64,000 bases of DNA, taken from NCBI RefSeq assembly GCF_964204645.1, contig NC_134034.1:5265414-5329413 (forward strand), read 5' to 3'. Positions 1-12,910 of the stretch are shown in pieces. How positions within the stretch are numbered: position 1 is the stretch's first letter; every line of letters starts with the position of its first letter. The stretch comes from Tubulanus polymorphus (lineage: Eukaryota > Nemertea > Palaeonemertea > Tubulaniformes > Tubulanidae). The position numbers were made by a program, and so were the translations under genes. The notes below the pieces were generated by a model, which was given only the letters and a program-made list of their open reading frames with translations, had not been told where the DNA came from and made no database searches.

Positions 1-1540
1 TCTTCACTCAGACAAATCGTTGTTACGTGCGACCTACACCGTGGCGCTCGTACTCTATAACTGATACATACACGCAGTGAACACGAGAGTATAAGGCTAT
101 ATTGCCTACGCGACTGTACACGACTTTTTTCAACGCGAACTCTCCACTGTGCCCCAGTTAACAAACTAATACAAATAATTTGGCTCCAAAACGGATCGCT
201 AAATCGAACGTTAATAAAATTACTTCAATCAATGATGATAAAACAAGTATTTCAGTCGTGTAAATATCAAACTCATCTCTAAAATTTCGATGCTATCAGT
301 GAATCAGCCGTGTGGCGAACACCGAAGTAAATTTCCTTATTTTGAAACCACATTTTCGTCAGATATCTTGATGAAACGTAAACTTACACACGGGATATCA
401 AAACAAGATGAACACATCGCACACAGTAAATCGTTATATCATACGCCTTGAATATCAGTATTCGCGCTAGAAATGATGAATATCAACCCATTTTGTTTGT
501 GAAATAACGCGCACCAGCTGATCTACCTCGTGCAATGTTATGACTTCATGACGGAAGTCAAAACCGGGTCAACACAAATTTTATAGAAACAAGATTTTGA
601 GGGGTTTCGTCTTTGAAAGCCCAAAACTACCGAACCATGCGTCGGATCTTGGTGATATAATGTTCTTCCGACGCAAATTGCATTTTCACATATGTTATTT
701 TGGACATTTAAAGATGCTGCATCAACAACGTGCTCAAATAAATCGAATTTTTGAAACTTTTTGGTAAATTTCTCAAAAAATATGAAACCCACGGCTTTCA
801 ACTTTGCGTACCATAAAGAAAAACCAATTACGAAATATATTTTTGCTTAATCCGTTCAATTTGCCCATTACTAGTGAAATTACAAGTTACTGAAATTGCG
901 TTTGAGTGTGCTAAAAATAGCTTCGAGCGTAGTGTGTTAAGCATACGAAAGATTATCGATCGGCCAGGCCGTTGACTGGCTCGCTAAGGCGAGTCAAAAA
1001 ACTATTCATCAGAATTTTCATTTGAATTATTTTGCCCAACACAAAAGCAATTTTGCTTACAGCACAGAAAACAATATGTAAACAATGTGTATAAATACAC
1101 TAATTCACGCAGGGTCAATATTATAATTAATCACAATTTCCTTAAATACTGCCACATCGAGGTGTTAAGAAAGGGCTTGCTTTTCTATTAAAAATTGTCA
1201 TAATGGGAGTCATATGACTACAAGGACCCCGTAAACTGGCTTAAGTTTTCCAGGTTGTTTGTAATTTTGTGAGACAGTGCCTGAATTTATGCTGCTAAGT
1301 ATTCGAAATAGTGAAATTGTTACAGTAGTATAGTACAGGAAACCAGGAAAATGAAAAAAAAAATATTTTATTTAATTTTCTTACGCTTAAAATACACGTG
1401 AAGCAAGAAATCTAATCAGTGTGTCTTGTCTCGACTTTTCCCCGCTGTGACGACTGACGTAGTCTATAGTGACGTTTTTGTTACGTATTACATAACTTAG
1501 GAACTCGCAAATTGGAGGCTCGGAACTCATGTACTCTAGA
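1..1540. other. No gene recognised
   Basis: Both strands hold only short ORFs without recognisable motifs. Base composition is ordinary host-like (moderately AT-rich). I see no repeat unit, tRNA or coding signature here. Confidence 0.5.
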
Positions 1541-2387
1541 TATCATCTCAGGGCTTCCATAGAGTTAAAAGCCAACTTGGTGTGGATTTAAACGGTTGCT
1601 GCTGCCTTTGTTGATAACCCGATACAATCAAGATGAAAAATGCCATTTGAAATAAAATTTTCTCCATTTTGGCATTCGATTGTGGGTTTTGCCCATTCAG
1701 ATTTACACACACAAAATAAAGAGACGAATTTGAGTTTTCACATTCCTTTGGCAGCATCACCAATCTGCTTTGATTTCTTAATCGACTACAAGGCAGCTCC
1801 AGTGGAACCATTTGTCACATACAGGTTGCTGCACTCAATCCTTGGTTCGTCTTTTAGGGGTCTATCATTAAATGTTTCCTCTGTTCAATTAACGATCTCT
1901 TAGCAGGAATGATTTGAATAATCATAATTAACATAAAATGGTAAGATTGAGTACCTTCTTTGCATACAAAATAAAAGGCAATTTCGTCTTCGTCGGTTAC
2001 AGAAACTACGCGGTTGCAATCAAGTGGTAACGATACTACAGGGTGTCCCAGAGATTTCTATACATAAAGAATTGCTCTCCCTACTTTCATTTTTATGATA
2101 GATACACCAAACTTATACCAGAAATAGATGAAGGTGATAAGTCTAATTATGTTAATCAACAATCATTTTATTTCAGACATTTAACAAGATATGCTCAATT
2201 TGTGATCCCGTAAATTTTTTTCTACTGTTCGTCTTTTAACAAAAATATTTACATTCAAATATTCAAAAGTTGTTGGTGTGCCTTTATTGACATTGTCTTT
2301 GATATATCTCAAAAAATAATCAAGGGGTTATGGGTCAGGTGAATTGGGGGCCAGTATGAGGACGTGACAGTCTCTCCAAAATATTAC

Positions 2388-2465
2388 GCTTACCTTTAAA
2401 ATAAATGAGAAACAAGAACGGATCAACGTAACGTCTAGCTGTATTCTGTCGATGGAATAATGAAT
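2388..2465 (+). repeat. 78-bp direct repeat, copy 1
   Basis: Nearly identical to 2709-2786 (one difference seen), inside the mariner-like insertion. The spacing suggests a local duplication of about 320 bp or a nested solo repeat. Confidence 0.7.
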
Positions 2466-2708
2466 ATCTATACAAGTTCATATAAAGATATCGTAGCATA
2501 AAAATACAGGTTATATAATAATATTAATCATGTTGAAAATCATAGGTGTAATATATGAGGCCTTATAATATATTTCTTATAATGACAATTACTTTAAATT
2601 TAGAAAATTAAATATCTACAAGTTAATTTAAAAACATTGAACTATAAGTCACTTTTAAAAATATTTGAACTACATGAAATTCATGTATTCATGTAATTCA
2701 TTGAATGC

Positions 2709-2786
2709 GCTTACCTTTAAAATAAATGAGAAACAAGAAGGGATCAACGTAACGTCTAGCTGTATTCTGTCGATGGAATAATGAAT
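2709..2786 (+). repeat. 78-bp direct repeat, copy 2
   Basis: Partner of 2388-2465; it begins GCTTACCTTTAAAATAAATG and runs to the same TGGAATAATGAAT end. Confidence 0.7.
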
Positions 2787-4222
2787 GATCAAACTCTATT
2801 TTCCAGAGTTTATATTCCATCGGCAGAACACCAGCTGAGACATGCGTTGATCGGTTCTTGACAAGTTGGCGCGTTAATTATTGATAATCGTTAAAACGAC
2901 CGAGTTGTCACCAATACTCAGGTGTCCAGACATTGTAGTCTGCCCAACAACAAGACTAAGACCAATCTGTTAATTATTGATGACATGTTGGTGCAAACTA
3001 ATTAACATGAAATAAACCTGAGAACTGAGAACTAATTATTCATGGCAACAATTTACAATTAATATGAAATATGATATGAAAGAATATTTGAAATAATATA
3101 ATAAGAATTCTTTTGTTTTGATAATACAAGAAATACAGATTAAATGATGAAGGGTGAAATTATAAGTTATGTACGGCATGATACCAGCCATTCACTCTGG
3201 AGTGATATGATTCTCTTTCCAGAATTCTGACGTAGAACATCTAATGTAAGTTTCACAGTATGGGCTAGGTGGCAGTTAAGGGCAACAAGAGACAATGTTG
3301 TCAAGGAGACACCAATCTGGTCACCATGGCAACGGAACAAAACTTACTGATGCCCGACGTCTGACCAAGTATCAAAATGATTGATCAATGTGTGTAGATT
3401 CTAGAGCAATTCTTTATTGCATAGTTTTTTCTTGGGCACCCTATATATGGATGATCTGCATAGCCAGCTCATCAATATTCTTAAACATTTTCTTTCCACA
3501 AATACTTCTCGCTGAGCCCATCGCCCACGAACGATAAAAGAATTGCTCACCTAAAATTCGGTTGTCTGATTTTCAATTTAAATTTTCTATTCTCTCAATT
3601 AGAACTCACTTGATTGAAATTAGACATGACGTCTTCCTTCAGCCATTTGTGACAGAACACGTTTTTTTCATACCAAGTACGGCGATCTCCTTGGCTTTCT
3701 TCTTTAAAGTATTTGTCAAGTACGTCCTAAGAATTAGCATTAAACATCATACATAAATTCATTTTCTACATAAAATCTTATTACTGGTAAAATAATATCA
3801 AATGGTAACATGTATGATAATTTCCCATTTGCGGAATCCTTGTAGTACGACGGTTAATACTTCTAAGCTGCTCAGCTCGTGACCATCAGCACCAATTCTC
3901 GCTCACGGCGCAGACTTCAATCACTCGACTGCCATGCCATCGCAGTAACATGGGATGCTGTAAACGCCATTTGGTTTCTTTGGCACGTCGTTTGATTGCA
4001 AGTACTGTTCCTATGTGGCAATAGTTCCTGCAGTAGTAGATGAGTTTTCCTCTGTCAAACATGCGAATCTACAAATATATTTTACATGAATATGTAGCTT
4101 TTACCAAAATTTGGTGTTCATGCAAGGACGACAAGGAAGGTTTTAATCATAGTTTTTATTGAGATAAGACCAGATGCGGGGTTTCTTTCTATTTAAGACC
4201 CATGGTGTGGGCTGTCGATTTC

Positions 4223-4249
4223 ATGCGGGCTGTCTGAAACAGCCCGCAT
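4223..4249. repeat. Short perfect hairpin
   Basis: Eleven-base arms (ATGCGGGCTGT and its complement) around a 5-base loop. No T-run follows and no neighbouring gene explains it. Confidence 0.6.
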
Positions 4250-4506
4250 TATTTCACGTTGTATTTCTTGTGGTGACATCTAAAAGAGTTTTTTTGAGTG
4301 AAAAGTGCATATTCGTGTCTCATACACAGATTTCATATATAGGGTTGTAAACTAGCGCCACTGTTGGTATTTCCTAGAACTACTATCGATTAAACTCAAT
4401 CCGGGCATTGATCCTGCACATGCGCACTACACAGTGCACGCAGCAACTTCCATCCTTCCACAGTTCGCGAGAAAGTAACGTTTAAAGTAGAACGAGTAGA
4501 ACGTTA

Positions 4507-4536
4507 CATGTATGTGTGTGTGTATGTATGTATGTA

Positions 4537-4603
<67 letters not shown>

Positions 4604-4695
4604 GCGCGTATGTATGTATGTATGTATGTATGTATGTATGTACATGTAATGTACGTACGTACATACATACATACATACATACATACATACACATA
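4507..4695. repeat. Compound microsatellite (TG/TATG/TGCG/ACAT)
   Basis: Blocks of TATG, TG, TGCG, again TATG and then ACAT follow each other. The TATG and ACAT blocks are complementary, so the 3' half can fold back around 4640-4660. Open frames here on both strands are low-complexity artefacts. Confidence 0.95.
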
Positions 4696-4699
4696 GTTA

Positions 4700-7020
4700 C
4701 GTTACAAGAGTCCTCCTGCGTCCACATAACTATGGTGAGTATAGTTAAGAAGGGGTAGTTGTACCTCCACAGGAAAATATATAGTGCTCAACATTCCGAT
4801 GACTGAAGTGGCTTTAAAGAATTGCGAAAATCCCCGACTACACTCAGGTGTGCGGCTCCCGGAACTCCCACGGCTTGAGATGAGAAAAGCTACCCCACAC
4901 AGCATCACGCCTAGGGTTATTGGCCACTCAACCCGAACATGATACGCGGTAACCAGCGCGCGCTTACTCCAGACCTGAAATCGCCCTATCTCATTCTATA
5001 AGAGACTCAAGCCTCGTCACTCATCCCTCCTGCCAGCGTGACAGTATGTCCAACGCCACAGGATACAAAGCCGACGAACGCTGCATCGTACCTCGAAGGA
5101 CCTCGGGGCCTTATCCGATGATCCTCTACTGCCGAGTCCGCAACACACCTGCTCAATCACAATTCAGGGGTACTCGCACATATAAGCCACAAACAACCAA
5201 AATCAACCTCAATGACCACATGTTTAAAGGAAACTGAATCGATGTACACTTTATTTTCATTAGAAATACACTGTACGTGCTAACGGGCTAATCGACTATA
5301 ACTGTTCTCTGACGTATTCTTCCACTACCGGCGACGCAGCTCTATCTACGTTGACACTCTACTGTCGCTCCCATCAGCTCAGCGGGGGCGTATCAGTGAG
5401 AAAGAAGGAAATAACTCTTTTATATATACACGGACTTAATTATCCCACACCGAAACTTTCGCGAAGCACGCGACTCAAGGTTCGTCATACAAAACGTCAC
5501 GGGAACATAAATTTATTACACGCTATTAAACGAGGTCGTCTCCCTCCACAAAATATAACTTATACGCGTGTACATGACAACACCCGGGACTTTACACCAT
5601 CACACTAGCGCTTCTCTACACCAATTCAATTCAAACCAAACTTTATTGTCGGCCCGCGACCCTGAACATCATCTGTATACGAACGACCAGACATACTGCT
5701 AGGCCTACTACTACACGCGGGTATACGCACTAACGTCCGAGCGATACGACTAACTCGCCTCGGGTCCCGACACATTAACATTGCATGTATAACTTTTATT
5801 TATCCACTTATTCCCGTATCATAGGGCGTTGAACATTAAAATAAGACTTCCTAGGGACACACACCCCCTCGGAAAAATGTTGGGGACTTGTTTTACTATA
5901 TACACAAAGGTACGGACGACTCAACTACGACGCGTACGTATTACAGGCCCTTCAACTAATAACGCGCCCATACGGGGAACACACAACGAAACTCAACCAC
6001 TTACATCTTGCTGCAACTACTCTTCTACTTAACCCATTAACGGTCGAGAGAAGACTGTCTCGAATCGGCGAATCGCGCGCCTTTTATGGCGAGATTGCCG
6101 ACCCCGGAGTGTCGCGCCACGCTTTTTGTTGATTGCGCGCCGCATGAATGACTGTGCTCGGTTCGAACCTTCAAGCGGCTCTAAAATCTTCGTTTCTTCA
6201 CCGATTCCTTTCAAGTAAACATTTCCTGAAAGCTTCTTTCTGATGTTAATAGATAAAATAATAGAAACCGGCAGAAAAATTCTTTCCTTTGAACGGGAAG
6301 GGAGGGAAGGGCGCGTAGAAGCCGGTCTCGGCAACTGGCGCGCGCTTCGAACCCGGATAGTACGCTCACAGCTAATTTCCACTCCGGATTTCTTCATAAA
6401 CGTTCTCATGCACTTCAGAACTATAAAATATTCACGACTACCTATTCGGGAAATATCAGGTGACTCTAATTTAATTACAAAGGGAAAACGACGATTATCC
6501 GGAGCGTGACGAGGGATGACCCGGAAGTGATTGACAGGGTGACGTCACATTCATAAACAACTCGCACGTGGCATCCGGTCCGGGGTGCTTGATACTAAAC
6601 GATACTAAACTCCACCAATCAACACCCTCCAAATCCGACCCGAGGCATCAGGGGAATGGGTAAGAATGCCACAAATCGCATTATCAACTAACTCGATTTT
6701 TCCATGACTTCGAAAAGAAAGGCAACTCAGAATACGCCCGCGAGGCTCACAGTACAACTAAATACCGACACAAAGGTATATTAGGGGCGGAAACATCCGT
6801 CCAGAGTATCGTTCTGTTTCGTCGTTGACAAGCCATACGACCGTCCCCATTTTATGGTTGACAGCAACGTGTACGTCAAAGATGCTTGCAGAGATTCTGA
6901 ACGTTTTTAATTTTGAATTGAAAGATGTCGAAATGGTAGCCGTTATCCCCGACAGGTAGAAAACAAAAGAAAGTAACATGTGTGCATATTATGATGAATT
7001 AAACTAACTATGATTTATTA
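4700..7020. other. Unidentified sequence, no supported gene
   Basis: The stretch is clearly richer in G+C than its surroundings, especially 4900-6600. The longest frames are a minus-strand 126-codon frame at 6029-6409 and an overlapping plus-strand frame at 6243-6509; neither shows a motif I recognise. A short direct repeat (GATACTAAAC twice) lies near 6590-6610. It could be the body or long terminal region of an unrecognised mobile element. Confidence 0.4.
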
Positions 7021-7029
7021 TTGAAACTT

Positions 7030-7775
7030 AACATTTCAGGCCGAATATTTTCCTGAATTTTAAAAGTGTCGCAAGAATGTCATTTGAAGAAGAATTAACC
7101 TTGTATATAGAGCATTTATCAGAAAAACAGCTGGACGCTAAAAAATGCATCATTTACTGCAGGTCTGAGCTTTCTTGAAACTAGCCCTACGTTTTGATTA
7201 AAGATAATCATTATTATCATCAAATGATGATAATAATGATTATCTTTAATCAAAACGTAGGGCCTTAAAAAATATTAACAGATGCCCAATCGAATCATTC
7301 TAAGATTTCTCTCGCAGATCAATAGACTGTGTGGGTAAGATATATTTACATATGTTAGAGATTGGGCGCAAGAGCTTTTTTTGGCGAACATATAGTTAAA
7401 AACCGATTGATTGACCAGTATCACAGCGTAGTAAATACAGATACGGAAAAGAGAATAGACCTAAATGTGGCAACGGAATATGCGGACTATGTAGCTGTTG
7501 CACAACGTGTAAAAATTCATGTAAATGTAACGATATATCAGATGTATATATGATGAATCTAAAAATCTAATGAATATATTGAATAGATTATCCCCCTGGT
7601 AGGCAACACTGGGTTGTAAAATTAATAGTGGAAGCTCTGCCTATTTTATTCGCTCGTCACTCCAGGAATGGACGTCGAAAGTTATCGACGGAATGAAACG
7701 GACGGAATGCGCAAAAGGTGTAGCTGCTGCGAGGCTTGCAGGATTTCATGTGGATGATTGATAATTGATTTTTGA
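7030..7775 (+). other. Possible small spliced gene remnant, unknown
   Basis: A splice-acceptor-like CAG near 7038 is followed by a short open block starting at ATG 7077 and ending at a possible donor near 7162. A second open block runs over 7362-7550, and a third near 7640-7770 ends in TGA. The blocks are not demonstrably one gene and resemble nothing I know. A perfect palindrome sits between the first two. Listed only because the three blocks have more coding-like content than their surroundings. Confidence 0.2.
7184..7263. repeat. 80-bp perfect palindrome
   Basis: Two 39-base arms beginning GCCCTACGTTTTGATTAAAG are separated by 2 bases and appear perfectly complementary. Such long perfect hairpins are unstable, so this is recent or is a foldback element. 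Confidence 0.9.
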
Positions 7776-7841
7776 AATGAAATACTTTATGCTTCAAATA
7801 TATAGATGTTGTATATATGATGGCTCAAATATTGTAAATAA

Positions 7842-10800
7842 TTACCTCAATTGAATCAAAGCGTCCATATCACGACTATGTTTTTGTAGTTTCTTTTTCA
7901 ACTTAGCAGCCCCACGATCATTTATTGTGGTTATTGGCTCGTAATCTGGAATCCTCGATGATGGCGGCCAGGAATCCATTGAAAAAGTTTTCCTCATACA
8001 TTTCAATGAATGCGCGAACCTTATCTGTGTAAGCATTTTCACCGTGCGATTCTAGAAATTTGATAATAAAAGACGATTTAATTTCGGCACGCTCTAGATC
8101 ATTCCAATCGATTACATATTCGTCAATTTACTATCATTCGAATAAACGTATGTGTCGGCGATGTTCGTCTCGTACAACCTATCAATGTTTTTCGCAACTT
8201 GCCTTATCAACTGACTAGCTCTGGCTACAGATGCATCGGTGTATCGCCCATTCAGCTGTTTGAGCTTCTCTGAAGAAACGATGAGTAAAAATATAGATAA
8301 ATAAAATAAATTTTATATAAATCAATGGACTGTTAAATAAAACCGAGTGATAGTTTTCATACCCTTGAATAGGCCGTTCAGCAATTCATTGACGTAGTCC
8401 ATTGGGTGATTCTTACCGACCCCGCCTACAACATTAACTGTTCGATTCCATGTAACTTCCTTGCAGATTCTTTCTGGCCACCCACCATTGAGACCTACAG
8501 CAATTACAAGAAATCAGGTAAAATAAAGTTCAAATTACCAGACGATTAGGCTTATAATAATATCACACCTGCATGGAGGTCATGGCTAAGTATCAGATAT
8601 TTGTTGTGATTGCCTAAATGAAAATCAGGCATATCAAGCCTCCAGTGGTCAATGTTTGCCGCTCCATCTCCTTCTTTCACGGCGTCGACTCGACATCTAT
8701 CATTCAATATCGACCACAGCAATCCGATCGAATACAAAAAAACGCGATCTTTTGGCGATTCCGATCTGCACATCTCTGAAGAAAACCAATCCGAAATTTG
8801 AAATAGATACATTAAATTAATAAAAACTCAAAACAGTTAATTAAAAGTAAACTTGGTGTGAATTTAAACGGTACCTGTGGGCTTTGTGGATAACCCGATA
8901 CAATCGAGATGAAGAATGCCATTGTATATACATTTTTGTCCATTTTTGCATTTGATTGTCGGTTTTGCCTGCACAGTTTTACATACACAAAATATAGACG
9001 CCTTTGAATTTTCGCATTCCTTGCAGCACCACCAATCTCCTAGAATTTCTCCATCAACTCCTACACAGCTCCAGTGGAACCATTTTCCGTTTTTACATAC
9101 AGGATTGCTGCATTCAATCATAGGTTCGTCTTCTAGGTCTATTATTAAAATCTTATTCAATCTGTTCAATCTCATAGCAGGAATGATTAGAAAAAATCAA
9201 AATTGAAATGAAATGATGAGAAAAAAGATTAAGATTAAGTACCTTCTTCGCATAAACAGTAAAATGCTGTTTCATCTTCGTTGGGTACAGACACAACGCG
9301 GTTGCAGTCAACTGGTAACCATACCGTATGGACGATCTGCGTAGCCAGCTCATCAATTGTCTTGGATGTTTTCTTTTCGCAAATGCTTCTCACCAATAAA
9401 CAAATGAGCCCATCCCCCACGAACGATAAAAAATTACTCACCTAAAAACCGATAATTTTGATTTTTATCAATACATTAAATTTTCCATTCTCTGAATTTG
9501 ATAAACTTTAATCTCACTTGATTGAAATTAGCCATGACGTCTTTCTTCAGCCTTTTGTGATGGAACACGTTTTTCATATGGAACAGAGTCCCGCGATCTC
9601 GTTGGCTTTCTTGTTTAAAGAATTTGTCCATTATGTCCTAAGAATTAGCATTAAACATTATACATTCAAATCATATTTCACACAAAGTTTTATTACTAGA
9701 AAATTGATTTTCGAATGGTAACCTGAAGGATAATTCCACGTTTGTCGAATTCTTGCGGGACGACAGTTAATCCTTCTAAGCGGCTTAGCTCGTTACCAGC
9801 GCCCATTCTCGCTCTCGACGCAGATTTCGACCTCTCGACCGTCATGCCATCGCCGAGACATGGAATGGTGTAAATGCCATTTGGTTCCGTTGGCACGTAT
9901 TTCGCTTGCAGGTGTTCCAATATGGCGATAGTTCCAGCCGTAGTAGATCTGTCCTCCTCTATTACACCGATGTTAATCTGCAAATATATTTGACATAAAC
10001 ATGTAGCTTATTCCAATACTTCATGTTCATACAAGGAGGACAATGAAGGCTTTATGAAAGTTCTTACTACTTTACTCTTCTTTGACATTGCAGCCGAATA
10101 ACGATGAAGGATGTGCTCGTTCACAATTTCATTTTCATAACATTGAAAATATTTCTTCAGCACACGTTTTACCAGTACGATCATCCGGGCCTTCAAATTT
10201 TCTAAGTCGTTCTGATTTGGGAGTAACGTTGTGATTGGCATTTGTGTTGCAGGTTTGTAATGAAAATCCCCTATATTTTCAAACGTAACGCGGTTTACTG
10301 AAGCAAACGCGAGCGCCCAAAGCATCATTTTGTTTTGTGTGCGTCCTTCATAACGGGCTAAAGAAAGTTTCTGCACATTATCCCAACATAGCGAGTAACC
10401 TGAGGATGATCAAAAGTTTTAAACATGTAGTTAATATTTGATATATATACGTAAATTGTGTAATGCACGTATTACTGGTACAATCAGAAACATACTTGTT
10501 ATTTGGCTGGTTTTCGCAGCGAATTGACGCTGAAAGAATTATAGATATATATACTTATTACAATGTTAATGAAACAAATTCATGTGACGTTTAATGAAAA
10601 AATAGGTTTACTTCAACATTTTGTTTCATGTGGATGATATCTTTGTCGTAAGTTTCTCGAATCCTATCGACAACCTTCCGCGTACATACAGGTCCGAAGC
10701 AAACTCCGAGTTTAGAGAAGCATTGATATAGCCGTAATCAAACGGATTTATGCGATTGCATTATACATGTATCAACGAAAAAGTGAAAAGTGTAAATGCA

Positions 10801-11951
10801 TCTTACTTGCTGCCTGCATCCACTTCGCCACAACTGAAGAGAATTGATTTCCTTCAAAAAACGAACTTTTCTGCAATTTCTAGAGTCTAGAATTGTTGAC
10901 ACTACAAACCCGAAGCGGTTATCCGGTGTTTGTGAATTTCTATGAATAAAAATCACTAAAATGTTACTATTGAATGCTTGAGGAAAAAAAACAGCAAACT
11001 TCAGATCTCATACCGTTTTCCTGCCATTAACGATGACAATATACTTGTTAATGCGGGCATTGATCCTTTGATAGCGCCGACTGTTTCAGACCACGAAAAC
11101 TGTTCCATATTTTCAAGCGAGGCTTCGTCAAAAAGTGGCGATTTTGTTTGCATGAAGGCCTGATTCTCTTTCTTGATGAGTATACTTACTACAGCAAGTA
11201 GCTGAATAAATGCAACCTTACTCTTTTTTTAAAGTAACAATATCGCTCCTTTATAATTCGAGTGGCCGATCATTTTTTGGGCCTGGTGTCTGAAGTTTTT
11301 CTGGAATTAATATAATATATGATATGTGTACATACCATTACATTTTATTTGAAACTAAGAACTGTATAGCCCATTGGCCTTAGTCAATTTCAGAAAGGCC
11401 TGATTATTTCAGGTACAATCTGAACTCAAATGAATAGTCTATCCTACCACAGAGATTTTTGTGGAAAAACCAGCAGCATCTCCTCCGCCTTGTTCAACAC
11501 TTATTCGTTTTGGAAGCCTAGACGTGGAGCATTCAGGTGAATCGTGTAGAGATCGTTTTGTTCCCCGATCATTGAATACCGGTTTCGAATTATTTCTAGA
11601 CTGAATTTCAACTTGAAATAAACAAAGTTTTGCGAAATAGGATCGTGAAATGATTTACTTGATAAACATTTTTCTGTGTTTGAAAAGTAATTGATTAACT
11701 TATTTTGGAAATTCACCTTTGATCTCATTTAATTCTCTTATTTTTTTACTATATGCTTCTAGAAGTTTAAAACATGTGTAACAAACGAATTCCTTTTCGG
11801 GGTGAAGACAAAATCCGTATTCCAAGCAGACCCTTATTACTGAAAAACCCTTAGCAATCTCACGTGTTTTGTGGAATCTTTTCCACCCTTTCTGCTTAGC
11901 TTCGAAATTGCCGCCGCAAAATGCGCACTCGGAAGGCGACGAAGGTGCCAT
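7842..11951 (-). CDS. Multi-exon DUF6589-type gene with internal PHD-like fingers
   Basis: Exon blocks in coding order: 11951 down to about 11717 starts with ATG and holds an N-terminal cysteine module (C-x2-C, later C-x2-C). Blocks follow at about 11014-11159, 10740-10940, 10600-10735 and 10055-10376. The next, at about 9722-9983, has the GDGMTVER and RLEGLTVVPQEF stretches typical of DUF6589. Then come 9535-9640 (GTLFHMKNVFHHKR), 9235-9432 and 8864-9165 (two Cys-rich PHD-like units, C-x4-C ... WFHWSC ... WWCCKEC), 8560-8790 (WRLDMPDFHLGNHNKYLIL), 8370-8500 (TWNRTVNVVGG), 8045-8290, and an end at 7842. DUF6589 proteins are numerous in cnidarians and molluscs and have no known function; they behave like a dispersed family. 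The reading frame changes near 7996 next to a T5 run, so either one base is extra or this copy is a young pseudogene. Exact splice sites were not all reconcilable by hand. Confidence 0.55.
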
Positions 11952-12349
11952 CTTTCAATAAACTACGGCAAAATACCACTCGAAATACCATTGCCGGTCG
12001 GTTCTCTTGATTGACAGCCGGATGTTATTGTTGCGGGTTGCCACGTGACATTCTATCATCGGCTTGAACCGATTTGCAGATTCTAAATTGTCTTTCCTTT
12101 TTTCATTTGAAAACCAATGCTACCTAATGCTGTTTTGTCCTCAAACAAATATATTGAACAAACGCATGTTGTCATAAGGTTAGTGTAGATAGTTTATTTA
12201 TCAAAATCGGTTGTTTACAAGCTGAGATATCGCAGTTTGAACACTGACAAAAAAGCCAACCAAATTCTGGTCGGCAACTGTACAGCGAATTCGAATGCAC
12301 GCGTCTGGGTGGTTGGTTACACTAGGATCGTAGAGCGACGGAGATCACT

Positions 12350-12527
12350 GATGGAGACAACCACTGCCAGTGCTGGGTGAAATTTTAGCATGTTATTTAT
12401 CAGTGAGGTCTGGGGAATAAAAATCAGTAACTTTTACCCAAATAAACTTACTTTTTCGGTCAAAATCTTAATATTTTGGGCGTGAATTAGAGCCATTTTT
12501 CGACCGAATGAGACGCCATAGGGCCTA
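12350..12527. repeat. Dispersed repeat flanking the PHD transposon
   Basis: The stretch with GAGGTCTGGGGAATAAAAAT through CGACCGAATGAGACGCCAT reappears in inverse orientation and diverged at about 24545-24690. It lies immediately outside the left end of the 8.8-kb transposon. Confidence 0.65.
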
Positions 12528-12754
12528 ATGTCTATTTATTAATGTATGAGACCTGTTTTTTCGCGATATCTTGCTTAGTATTTGTAGTACATACCTCATT
12601 TAGGTCTTATCGTGACCACAAAAGTCGCGGACGACATATGAATATCCGATATTTTATCCGTTTATCACCGCTTAGAAGGATTGGTAAGAAGTGTAGGAAA
12701 TCGCATCTTAAATCGGCGAAAACAACCGCCATGTTCGTCTTTTTCCGGCTCATG
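12528..12754 (+). repeat. Left terminal inverted repeat of PHD transposon
   Basis: Inverse of 21124-21350. It begins ATGTCTATTTATTAATGTAT. Because both copies preserve the same accidental open frame, an identical 71-codon peptide can be read from each end; that frame is not a gene. Confidence 0.9.
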
Positions 12755-12910
12755 TGCGCATGCGCTATGATGCGGAATTTCTGCGTAGGGGTGGTAGCTT
12801 TTGAATTTAATTAATGCTCAACGAATCACAGTGTTGCAATAGTGCGCTTATGCATATGCATTCAGGTTAATCGCTTAATAGTAAACACGTACAAACGAAC
12901 GCGCAACACA

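Larger units (their letters stand above)
2039..3444. mobile_element. Mariner-like non-autonomous insertion
   Basis: Starts CAGGGTGTCCCA and ends TGGGCACCCTA, imperfect inverted ends of the type common in mariner elements, with TA on each side (2037-2038 and about 3445-3446). Homology between the two DUF6589 copies breaks exactly at these points and resumes after them, which fixes the insertion independently. The 1.4-kb interior has no transposase ORF, so the copy is non-autonomous or internally decayed. Confidence 0.6.
1568..4060 (-). pseudogene. Partial, decayed copy of the DUF6589/PHD gene
   Basis: Blocks at about 1568-2036 and 3446-4060 align by eye to 8850-9310 and 9330-10010 of the fuller gene downstream, in the same order and on the same strand. 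They cover the exon with the GDG-motif region (3840-4020), the following small exon (about 3600-3740), a linker exon and the PHD-type cysteine exon (about 1640-1870). Several conserved codons are lost (for example the glycine-aspartate-glycine block at about 3950 is altered) and frames do not stay open, so this is a pseudogene. The copy is interrupted by a mariner-like insertion. It is a segmental duplicate or an older insertion of the same repeat-like gene family. Exon alignment was done by reading, not by computation. Confidence 0.6.

Noticed and set aside
4427-4758. Tyr/Thr/His/Val/Cys-rich frames on both strands
   Set aside because: Microsatellite translations.
12542-12814. Frame encoding MYETCFFAISC..., found again inverted at 21037-21336
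   Set aside because: Both are the terminal inverted repeats of the PHD transposon; the shared frame is only a sign of TIR identity.
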